Shown: positions 14,501 to 26,800 of the stretch, in pieces
Layout: each line of letters opens with the position of its first letter
How positions within the stretch are numbered: position 1 is the first letter of the stretch
Assembly (NCBI GenBank): GCA_023548195.1
Contig: JAJHZJ010000311.1
Coordinates: forward strand, 7,542,811 to 7,606,810
Source of the DNA: Bettongia penicillata ogilbyi
Taxonomy: Eukaryota > Chordata > Mammalia > Diprotodontia > Potoroidae
Length of the DNA: 64,000 bases
Direction of reading: 5' to 3'
Position numbers and translations under genes: made by a program
The notes under the pieces: generated by a model
Databases searched by the model: none
What the model saw: only the letters and a program-made list of their open reading frames with translations
What the model was told of the DNA's origin: nothing

Positions 14501-17500
14501 ATAGGACGCTGACCTAGATTGCTTGGTATGACTCCATTCCAACAGTCTGTACCCTCACTGGTCAATGGACAAAAATCACCAATTTAGAGTAAGTACTAAC
14601 AATCACATTAATTTCTAGAGGCAGTTTAAAAGTTGTATTCTTAGAAACCACTTCCTGTCCCCATTGCTTTTCTGTTACCATAGAAATGAAAGAAGACCAC
14701 AGGTCGTTTTGTAGTTTTCTTTATTTCATCAGTTTCCAAGACCAAGGAATTCATCACCAAGTGGCCAGCACACTGCTGATAAGATTCTTCTTAATTAATT
14801 AGGCTGGTTTTTGGAAAACAGATAAAATCTGTTGCCAGGACCATTCCTGAAGCCTATCAAGCACATAGAGAACTTGTGAGGATTTGCACTCATTAGACTC
14901 TACAAGAACTCAGGGTCCCCTCAATGCCACAATGGGAGAGTACGACTTAAGAAATGACACTTATATAAACCTTTAAGGCTTGCAAAGTACTTTATATGCA
15001 TTATCTAATTTGAGTACTACAACAATTTCGTGAAATACTAGAGGTATAACACAACTTATTTGATAGACTCAGAAAGGCTGCCATGTGGCTTGCCCATGAC
15101 CACCTGGATACTAAGTGCCAGACTAAGGATCTGAAGCAAGTCTCACTGATTCCAAATCTAGCATTCTATCTATTACACTACACCACTGTTGTGAGAAGAT
15201 TTTTAAACATCAAATCAAAAGATGTAAAGAATAGAAAATTCCAACCAAGATGAATATGAATAAGCTTTGAGTATGGGCTGAAAAGAGAATCTGTATGTCT
15301 GTCATTTTAGGACTAGTCTAGTTAAATCTGGAGAAGCTCAATCCCTAGAAGGCTGGCTACATATGATGAAATTTTTCAGTTGTAACAACTCATTAGGATC
15401 ATCCTTTAATCACTGTGATTAGTGAAGAGAGCATGCCCACACAAAGCAAGTCATGGATACTTGGAGAAACATTCCATACAAATACAATGCCAGGGACAAA
15501 GACAAGCATATGCACAGGGACCTATGCTTTCACTTGTGCAGGAAATGCCTGGGTGAGGAAGTTCTTTCTACCAATGTAGAGCAGCACCCTTTTCTATAGC
15601 TTATAAAGGGTTGTTCAGAGCACTAGAAAGGTAAGTGATTGGAACCAAGGTCATATAGCCAGTGTGTACGGGAGGCAGGATCTGAACCCTTGAAGCTGGT
15701 TTCAAGGCCACCTATATATTACCAGGCAACCTTCCCACTACTCCAAAATATGCCTTGATATGCTATTATGTTTACTTTCGTACCTATAACTAAAGCAATT
15801 AAGTGGAAAACTTGAAAAGAATCCAGAGTAAAGCAACTGCAATGACTAATAAATTAAGAACACTATAAGGAAAAAAACAAAGTAATTCAATGATTTAGCC
15901 CCAAAAAGACAAGATCAAAGGAAGAGGTCCTTTAACAATAGCTTCTAAGTATATAAATTTACTTTTCATGTAGTAAAAGGGAAAGGCAAAATCAATTATA
16001 GCATAAAGGGGATTTAAAGCTAGATACTGAGGATGAAGAGACGACTACCTGACGGTACTGAATGTCAATCTAAAGCAGCTGCATACTCCACGTGCCTATG
16101 CTCATCTTCCCTTTTTTCTCTTTTCCCTGATGATCTCTCATGCCTGCAATTGCTATTCAGGGTACCATGAAGCCCAGAAGACTGTACTCAGGAAGGCTGG
16201 TGACAGTCTCATTTGACACATATTAAAAACCCTTCTCTTTCTATCCCACCCTCAACTGGAAGGCTTGGGAAGCAGAATAACATGTTTTAAAAGGACAATT
16301 TAATATTTTCTTTCCTGAACAGGAGCAAACAATTATTTTTCCAAGATGTTTTAAATGAAGTTCTACTCTAAGGGAAGAGAATATATTAAAAGAACTTTTG
16401 TGATTCTTTCTAATTTAATTATTTCACAGATAGGGTAAGTTAACTTTTTCTTCTCTTTCCCACCTCCAGTACATATGGTTACCAGAGCAGAAGACAGCAA
16501 CGTTTTAAATTTAACACAATCATTGACATGTAAGTCAGGTAAATTTTTTTCAAGAAATATGATTTCTAGAGAAAAAGAAAACTATAGACACAAACAGTCT
16601 TCAGGGTTCATGTATATACAAAAGAAACATTAAGTGCAAACAACCACAAGGCAAATATAAACGTTCAATTGGTGAAAAGTCTAATCTAACTGAAAGATTT
16701 TTCTCCTTTACGGATGGATTCCTCCACTCAGGTACTACACTGAGGCATAGAGAGGTTAGGTTAGGCTCTGAAGGATGATATCAATATAACACAATGTCTG
16801 GCAAGTCCTATCCAGAACGAAAAGGCTTCAGGTACAAGTCTGATACTACGTCTGTTGTCTAAGGACTGGACAACCTAAGTTTGGAAAGGCTCATTATTGC
16901 CTAATTAGTAATAAAAAAATTTTTTGTGATAATTCATGATCACATTCAAACATGAAAAAAGTTACGACACCACTGAAATAAAAAGATCCTTGAAACATTG
17001 GGAGCCCTGATTAGATAAAGAGAATCCTGGAAATTAAAGAAAATACAGAGACTTTAAGACAAAATGGATCATCATGGAGAAAGGGTCCTATAGATCTGAA
17101 GTTAAACACTGAATTTTCTATTCTCTATAGCTTATAGGTATAAAATTAGCTAATGATTTTATCTTTCTCAGTTAATACCTACTAGGTATTCCAGTAGGTG
17201 TTAAGAGTAATGCATTGGTTTAAACAGAACTTCAGAGGGATTTAATCCACCCTTAGGACATAAAAGTTTTTCTACTACCACAAATTTCTTAGAGATTTTA
17301 GTGTGTGCTATTTTTAAAAAACATAATAATTTTCAGTTTCTGTGTTAGAACACAGAAACTGAAAATTATTATGTTTTGCCAGAGAGCCCCACCCCCAATC
17401 TCTTGGTTTTAACCTTAAAGGTTTCTTATGGTTCCAAATCTATTTTAAGTTAATTTCTCTATGTTTTTTGGATTGGTCAAAATCTAGCTCTATTTTCTAA

Positions 17501-20500
17501 TGGCACTACTAGGATTATTCCTACTACCTCTTCATTCTACATGATTCTATCCTAACAATACTGTCAAAGTTACTACCAACTATGAAACTAAAATAAATTT
17601 AAAAGACTAATACATTTTCAAAGACTGAACCAATCAACAAAATAAGAAACGACAAATACATTAAATTCCTCTCAAAAGTTCTAAGAAACAACCAACAGAG
17701 TATGTTAATAGCAGAATACTGAATGAATTCTAACTATAAAGTATAACTCTCAAAATGCCTTTCAATACCTAAAGGTTTGGAGGCTAAAAATGAGTAATTC
17801 TGCAACACTTGAAAAAAGTTCTATATATCATAACACTGAATATATGTACTTGTTTTTAAAATGTAAATATTCTGGAATGTTCCTTTTGGAATGTGGTATG
17901 GATGGGAGTAAAGCAGTAGATAAGTATTTAAGAACTGATCTTTCAGTATATTTCAGACAGTTAATTATATTTCAGACAGTAATACTACTCTATCTATTAG
18001 TATTAACTATATATCCTAGACTGAGAAAAGGAGCAGAGAAAGTTCATAAATTTCTGTATGACCACTGGCTCATTCAACCTCACTGGGCCTCAGGTTCCTT
18101 CTCTTTAAAACAAAAGAAGTTAGACAAGATAAGCTTTAGAAGATATTTTTAAGCTTTAGTATTCTTTTGAGACATTGGTGCTCTTTGGATCAGTAATATA
18201 TGAGTAACATCAAATAAATCAATTTACACCAAAAACTTGGAATTTTATATACACTGTATGCTGTATGGCATCAAGACATTGCAAACAGCCTTTCATAAAT
18301 TCACAGAGAACCACAATTTTGCTATTGTATATACAAAACCAAAAGGTTTTCACCTACAACAGATACTCTATTTCTGCAACTAAAAACAGAAGTCTAGATA
18401 GATACACACATATGTATACATATACTTTTAAAAAACGGTCTTGATAAAAAAAAAAAAAGACCTACTTAAACTAACTCCGAATTAGCCTGTGCACCTGCCA
18501 ATCGCATTCAGGCAGCAGCAGCACATAAAACATAGTTTAATCCAGTCATGCGAGGAACCAGAAACAAAAGCGCACTTTTCTGAGGACAATTATAAGGAGT
18601 ACAAGAGCTCTGAACACCTACAACACTACAGTATTGCACTACTACAGTATTGCAACATAAAGCCCAAGTACCTGGATTCAAATTACCCCCTCTGTTATAT
18701 TACAACTGTATGGCGCTGGTGGATCTTTCTATTTCCCTTCTGGGGGCATCAATTTCTTCCCTCATAAAATGGGAAGATTCAAGTAAAGAATCTCTAAGAG
18801 CAGAACTTTAAATCTCATGAATCCCTATAAACTGCCTATCTGGGTTCTCATGGGAATCCTTGTGAACTGTCTGTCATTTTCAGGATTAAAAGTGAATGCC
18901 TCTAAACATGTCTCTCCTTCCAGATTCTTCTGGCTCTCTACAATCAAAGCTCTGCTTTGGGAAAAACTGAGGGAATTTTTTTGTTGCATCATTGTTTTTC
19001 TAAGAGAGGAATAAATTATTGTCACCTCTTTATTAGTGGTGTAGAGTATGCTGAGTTTTTAACATATTGTGGTTTCTTCTGTTTAAGGCTGAATTCTAAA
19101 ATAAACAGTAAAACAGCAAAAACAACCAATCACCACAAATACTTTGGCCAATAAGTTTTGCTCGGCAGTACAAAACTTGAAAATATGGACTTGAAGCTGA
19201 AACTTAATGACATAATGTGGTACAATGGAAAGTGTGCTAGATTTGGAAGTAAGAGGACCAGTGTTCAAATCCTTACTCCACTTCTTACTTACTTAAGTGA
19301 CCTTGGACTAGCCACTAAACTAAACCTAACCTGTAAAGAGAGTAAGCTGGACCAAATTACCTCTGTGGCCCTTTGTAGCTTTAAGTCAATAGTCTATGAT
19401 CTGAAGCCAAATCAAAAAGACAGAACTTTAAAAATAAGTGCTCAATGACATGTTAAAAAGTTGGATTTATTTGGGCTAATTATACTCCTCAAAAGTAGCC
19501 AACAAGGGGGAAAAAGGCTGGAACAGTAACTTTTTTTTCTTTCATTAATTTTTTAGACTCATTTGTTGTCATAGGCTACAAGCAGAGGTTTCTGTAGTGA
19601 TAAAAATATTTATGTGTATAATTAATCATGTTTTTAACACTAAAAACTATGCAATGAAAATAAACTTTACAATTTGTAAACTACAAAAGATGCACAAGAG
19701 AGCAATAAAAATCCCAGAAAAAATATTTAAGGATGTATTCCCCCAAAAAAGTCATAATCATAACACAAACAACAATGCATCTTACCTCTATCATTATATG
19801 AAAGGCGTGCTTGTGAAGAAAAAACACAGGCAAAAGAAATTACAATTTATATTCAAAATGAGATGAAAAATGACACATCTGTTATGAAAGAGAAATGTTG
19901 GATTTGTTTTGTAAAAAGTTAATAATGATTCAGTTTTTTCAAGTTTTTTTTTTTCTCCTTTAAGGAATGGTAGGAAACGTTACTCTTGGAGGAATTAATC
20001 ACAGCAAAGAAGATTCTTGGATAATATTATGATGCTATAAGGAGCACTGTGTGATTTTTCTGCACTCAAAAATACATGATATTTTGAAATATCAAAATAA
20101 GTATTTGTCTTCACCTTATGATGTCATTACTGCTAACTTCTCTAACATGTTCCAGAAATACTCTAAATTAAGTGTGTTACTGTAATTAAATAATTTAAAA
20201 CAAGGGGTTAGCTTTTTATTAGTTTTTCAACACCAGATGGCAGTGTTGCTTTATCCAAAAGCTTTAAGTCACCAGAACAGAAATATTCACATAATACCTA
20301 TCATATGAAATAACTAAATGACAATAAACTGTACAATTCTATAGTAATGAGAAGGAAGAAAAACTAAATTTGGGGATCTTAATCAAATTACTATTTCATG
20401 ATTTGGACCTTATTTCCTGACCAGAGCATTCCGTCACTTCTGTAGTAAGAGCAGGCCACAGAACCAAGGATACTCCCTCACTTTATGAATTTACTGATTC

Positions 20501-23500
20501 CTCTTTGGTAGAGATGGTGAAGAAAGTAGAAAAGTGGATATTATATATACATATATATTTGTACTGTGGTTAGGGAGTGAGAGAGAGTAGGATTTTGTTT
20601 TGGGGGCAAAAAGGTGTGTAGAAAATAGAAATAGCTGATACATAAAAAATAGACCTGTCTTTAATTTATTGCCCTGACCACATCTAGCAAGGAACTAGAA
20701 ATTCTTCACAAAAAGTTCAGCCAAAGCACCAAGGTTCTCCTCATAGATTTCTGACACCATGGTGATCCCAGTAAGTTAGCTGTCCATCCATGCATTATCA
20801 CTCAAAATCGCCATATGACTAGTCCATTGCTTTTCCTAATCACAAATCGCCATATGACTAGTCCATTGCTTTTCCTAATCACAAATCTAAGAGCACACAT
20901 TACTTCTGAATTAATCAACAAGCATTTAAGCACTGACTTTGTTCCCAGTCCTGAACTACAAAGACAAGAAAAGAAAATAGCTATGAATATAAAAGGTGCT
21001 AGCCAGGCCATTGGCAGTGAGATTACACATATGACAACTTTTAAAATCTAGCATCATTTGTTAATGGTACCACAACCATTTATGCAAAAGCACTAAAACC
21101 TCTTTAAGAACAAGATCTCCATTGTTTAGTTATATATTGATACAGCTTATAAAATTCAAATATCTAGAAATGTATGCTCTGTATGAAAACTTGAACTAAA
21201 CTATGCTATGATAAACTAAAAATTATATAAGTTAACTCTGCTTCTGAGCTTTAAAGATCTGTATAAAATTCAAACTTAAAAAAAGGATACCCACTAAATT
21301 TTGATTTTATTCACTTTTTTTATTTTACTCAACTTATTTTATTTCACAGTTTTATCATTGCCATATGCTTAACTTTTTTCTTGTCTTCCTTCTGATCCCT
21401 GACATCATATTACTTCTAGACTAACTGAAAATAATCCAGGAATCATAATCTATTTAGCTGGTTCTGGAATCAAGCTACTTTATCAGCTCCATAGCAAAAC
21501 TCATAATGCAATTCATACCGATTGGACATATCATAACAAGACTGGACAAGGTTTTCAAAAACTCTTGGATCATGCATGTGCTCGAGGACAAAAATATCAC
21601 TGTATTCAAATATAGGCATCATCAATAACTCAGTAGAAAAGAATGGCACTTCTGTTCAATAACACTAACAAATGAACTAGAAGCAGATCGTGTTGTATTC
21701 CTATGAGCAAAGTTATGATATGTGGATCATAACAGAAAAATAACCTTGTCATCTAAACCTCAATATTAAAATGAGATTCTGTTCGTATATAAAACCTGAA
21801 AAGAACAATGCTATAAAAAAGATAAAATACACCTTGAATGTCCAACTACATGTTATAGTAAACAAATTCTAAAGAAAACAAAGTCTTGGAGGGAGGAGCC
21901 AAGATGGCAGGGTAGAAAGACTCACGTATGCTAGCTCCGAACCCACAGCCCATAAATTTCCTGTAAAAAGAACTCCCCACAAATTCTGGAGCAGTGCAAG
22001 CCGTGCAGTAACACAGTGGAGGAGATTTCCATTCCAGAGAGCTCTGAAAAACCAACCCCAAAGGTCCGTCGTGCACTGGACAGCGGAGCCCATCCCTGGC
22101 CCTGCAGCCCCAGAGGAGCAGATCTGAGCAGGCTTCAGGGACAGAACCTCCAGAGGCTGAGAAGGTCCCTCCACCCACAGGCCCTACAGGTCAGTGAGAG
22201 AGACATCTGGCCTGGCCGAGAGGGGAGCGGGGTGTCTCCGTGACTCGGGTCCCCTTGGGAGGCACCCTTGGAGACAGGGACAGCAGCAGACCCGGGCTCC
22301 CGGGGCAGACAGGAGCTCCGCTCCATTACTGAAGATATCCGCATAAACCCCCTGAGGGAACTGAGCCTGGGAGGCGGCCCTGCCCCCACCTGAGCACCAG
22401 AACTTAAGCTCATATTGAATAGCAGCTGCACCCACCACTGAAAGCCCTGAGGCTTGGGGGCAGCATTTGAATCTCAGATCCCAAGCACTAGCTGGGCGGA
22501 TCTAGGCAGGGGTGGACAGGAATCTCAGAAGTCAAGTAACTGGCTGGGAAAATGCCCAGAAAAGGGGAAAAAAAGACCATAGAAGGGTACTTTCTTGGGG
22601 AACCGATATTCCCGCCTTTCATTTCTGATGACGAGGAACAATGCTTACCATCAGGGAAATACATAGAAGTCAAGGCCTCTGTACCCCAAACACACAAAAT
22701 AGCTATCCAATGGGCTCAGGCCATGGAAGAGGTCAAATAAGATTTTGAAAGTCAAGTTAGACAGGAGGAGGAAAAACTGGGAAGAGAAATGAGGGAGATG
22801 CAAGAAAAGCATGAAAAACAGGTCAATACCTTGCTAAAGGAGACCCCAAAAAATGTTGAAGAAAATAACACCTTGAAAAATAGGCTAACTCAATTGGGAA
22901 AAGAGGTTCAAAAAGCCAATGAGGAGAAGAATGCTTTCAAAAGCATAATTAGCCAAATGGAAAAAGAGGTTCAAAAGCTCACTGAAGAAAACGGTTCTCT
23001 CAAAATTAGAATGCAACAGATGGAGGCTAATGACTTTCTGAGAAACCAAGAAATCACCAAACAAAACCAAAAGAATGAAAAAATGGAAGAGAATGTGAAA
23101 TATCTCATGGGAAAAACAACTGACCTGGAAACTAGATCCAGGACAGACAATTTAAAAATTATGGGACTACCTGAAAGCCATGATCAAAAAAAGAGCCTAG
23201 ACATCATCTTTCATGAAATTATCAAGGAAAACTACCCTGATATTCCAGAACCAGAGGGCAAAATAAGTATTCAAGGAATCCACCAATCCAACCAATTCAA
23301 GGAATCCAACCTGAAAGAGATCCAAAATGAGAAACTCTTAGGAACATTGTGGCCAAATTCCAGAGTTCCCAAGTCTTGCTATATATTACTTTCTATATTA
23401 TAGAAAGAAACAATGCCAGTACTGTGGAAATACAATCAGGATAACTCAAGATCTAGCAGCTTCTACATTAAGGGATCGAAGGGCGTGGAATAGGATATTC

Positions 23501-23809
23501 CAGAAGTCAAAGGAACTAGGACTAAAACCAAGAATCTCCTACCCAGCAAAACTGAGTATAATACTTCAAGGGAAAAAAATGGCCTTTCAATGAAACAGAG
23601 GACTTTCAAGCATTCTTGATGAAAAGACCAGAGCTGAAAAGAAAATTTGACTTTCAAACACAAGAATGAGAAGAAGCATGAAAAAGTAAACAGCAAAGAG
23701 AAGTCATAAGGGACTTACCAAAAGTGAACTGTTTACATTCCTACATGGAAAGACAATATTTGTAACTCTTAAAGCTTTTCAGTATCTGGGTAGTTGGTGG
23801 GACCACACA

Positions 23810-23840
<31 letters not shown>

Positions 23841-26800
23841 GTACATGCGTGTGCGCACACACATACAGAGACAGAGAGCACAGAGTGAATTGAATAGGAT
23901 GGGACCATATTTTAAAAGAAATTAAGGTAAATGGTGAGACAGAAATGTAGTGGGAGGAGAGAGGGTGAAATGGAATGGGGCAAATTATCTCTCATTCAAG
24001 GGGCAAGCAGGAGATTGTTTAGTGGAGGGAAAAAGAGGAGAGCTGAGAAAAAAAACAAGAAGTTTACCCTCATCACATTCGACTAAAGGAAGGAATAAAA
24101 TGCACACTCATTTTGGTATGAAAATCTATCTTACAGTACAGGAAAGTGGGGGAGAAGGGGATAAGCAGGGTGGGGGGGATGATGGAAGGGAGGGCAATGG
24201 GAGGAGGGAGCAATTTGAAGTCAACACTCGGGGAGGGACAGGATCAAAAGACAGAATAGAAACAATGGGGGGCAGGATAGGATGGAGGGAAATATAGTTA
24301 GTCTTACACAACACGACTATTATCGAAGTCATTTGCAAAACTACACAGATATAGTCTATATTGAATTGCTTGCCTTCCCAAAGGGAATGGGTGGGGAGGG
24401 AGGGATGGGGAGAATTTGGAACTCAAAGTTTGAGGAACAACTGTTTAGTATTGTTGTTGCTACTAGGAAAGAAGAAATACAGTTAATGGGGAATAGAAAG
24501 TCATCTGGCCCTACAGGAGAAAAGAGAAGATGGGGACAAGAGAAGGGAGGGATGACAGAAGAGAGGGCAGATTGGTGATAGGGAAAATGAGAATGCTTGG
24601 TGTATTGGGGTGGGGGGAGGGGATAAATGGGGAGAAAATTTGGAACCCAAAATTTTGTGAAAATGAATGTAAAAAGTTAAATAAATAAATTTAAAAAAAA
24701 AAAGAAAAAGGAAAACAAAGCCTTCCTTCTGAAATTACCTCATTGACACTGCATGTATCTTATATGTACATACCTGTCTTACTGCTGTCTCCTCAATTAG
24801 ACTACTAGCTCTTTCAGAGAAGAGCAGTATTTTTGCCCTTTCTTTACATCCCTACTACTTCAGTGTGATGCCTGCTTAATAAATGATTGCTGAATGACTG
24901 AATGATTGACTTACCAAGAAAATTAACTTCTCAGATCAGGCCTGCACAACTTAAGGCCTGAGGGACAATGCCAAAATTGTAGAAGAAAACATCCTTTGTA
25001 TATATAGACAAAATCCTTTGGAGAGCCACAAATTTTGCAGGCCTGTTTTAGAAGATAAATACCAACTTTGTAGATGATAATTACCAAACAAAGTAGAATT
25101 ACCCTGATAATATGCTAAGGAGGTATAGTTGACAGAGAAATGGCCTGAGATTCTGGAAAACCTGGATTTGAGTCCTGCCTCTGAAAAGGACTGCGTGAGC
25201 CCAGGGAGGTCAATTAACCACTCAGAAAAAAAAAAAAAGTCCTCAGTGGAAACTCTCTACAATGATGAAATCTCCCCCACTTCCTAAACAACATGGGAAA
25301 ATAGTGACATACTGGTGGGAATATAGGATGCCTCCAAATTTAAAGAACACCCTAAAATGCAATCTTTTAAAGGAAAAAAAAAACCATTTTGGTAAATTCA
25401 GTAATTCTTCCAAAGATTGCATATATCATCCATGATAATGTCTTCTAACAACACAGTATAAAACGCTTTCCACGTTGGGCTACTATGGCTTCAAAAAAAT
25501 CATCAGTAGTCAGCTAACCTTCCCATGACAAGTCTCTCCAAATTTAGAAAGGCAAGTGTACAACAGCAAGTATACACTTACTGTACTGAAAAATACATGT
25601 TTGTTTTGGAATTTTACTTTTCCCAATCTGAATAATAATGTTCTTATATTTATCATCAGCAAATTGCTGTTTGTCTTCACTTTTTTGCTGGTTTCTTCCA
25701 GATCTTCTCATAATGTCATTTTCATTACTATTTGCATTTAAAAGGAGGCATTATTAAAACCATCAGCAAATCATTTAAGAGACTCTTCCCCTTATACTTA
25801 AAAAAATAACTAGAGTTCCAAATAATTCCTAAGATATCTTAACTCATAAATTCTCCACTATGAGTGCAATTACAGACTGCATTCAAGGTTGCTACTGTTG
25901 TTTGGGTACCTTCAAGACCCGAAGTAGTCTATATTTGAACCAATAATCACACTGGTATCAAATAACTACAGTTATCTATATTACCACGAAAATAAGAGAA
26001 CTGTATTTCAACCGCTGAGGGATATATGATGGAGAAAAAAATCATCCAATATCTTGTCTGTTGTGTATCAACAATGTATGGAGTTGATTCATCAACATAA
26101 ACATCTAGGACAAACATTACTTGCTCAATTCAATTCACACATCCACTGAGCACCTTTATGTTCCAGACATAATGATAGACACAGAGGATACCTACATAAT
26201 TATGAACAGATGTTGAGCCAAGACCTTATCTAAACGAGAGAAGAGTATTGAATTGCTTTGGAAAGTTAAGCAGTAAGCTTAATAACTTCATGCTTCCCCC
26301 AGAATCAAAGCACATCATTTTAGCATTAATATCATTCTAATGATGCTGTATGGCGGAATCATGGAAATATGCAATTTTTGAAGAATTAAAGTTTCAATGA
26401 GCCCAAAAGGCAAGTGAGAGGTACACGGTGGCTATGAGTGAGCAAGAACATATGAATTGGGTAGGTCTCTACCTCATTCAACTGAAACTACACTCTCCAA
26501 AGTTACCAGTAGTCTCTTAATTGCTCAACCTGATTTTTTTGTAACTCTTTACTCTTTTTGAAATTTCTGCAACATGTAGACCATCCTCCTCTATAGGTTT
26601 TGCTGATAATGATCTCTTCATTCTCCTATCCAATGATTCCTCAATCTCCTCTGTTGGATCATCTATGTTATACCTCCTAACTTTGGGTGTTCCTTAATAC
26701 TCTGTCACTTGATTATCTCTCCAGTTCGCATGGGCTTAATTTTCATCTCTATTCAAAATATTCCCAAGTCTGTGTCTGTAGCCCCACTCTCTCTTGTCCC

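Larger units (their letters stand above)
21888..24710 (+). mobile_element. HAL1-like half-L1 retrotransposon, complete
   Basis: A 2.8-kb element running from an L1-type 5' end (ggagggaggagccaagatgg) through a 5' UTR (21888-22551), a decayed ORF1 (22552 to about 23670) and a long purine- and G-rich 3' UTR to an A-rich tail (aataaatttaaaaaaaaaaa). No ORF2 sequence (endonuclease or RT) is present. This is the layout of HAL1 elements: L1 derivatives that keep ORF1 and depend on L1 ORF2p. Direct repeats gaaaacaaag(t/c)ctt at 21874-21887 and 24711-24724 (13 of 14 identical) fit a target-site duplication, so the copy inserted whole. Confidence 0.85.

Noticed and set aside
17318..17377. The palindrome as a microRNA precursor or MITE
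   Set aside because: A two-base loop and perfect stem are unlike a miRNA precursor, and no terminal repeats or target duplication mark a transposon.
22789..23403. Longest open frame in the window (204 codons) as a host gene
   Set aside because: It is the coiled-coil part of an L1-type ORF1 inside a flanked retrotransposon, preceded by an in-frame stop at 22738 and cut off from its C-terminal domain.
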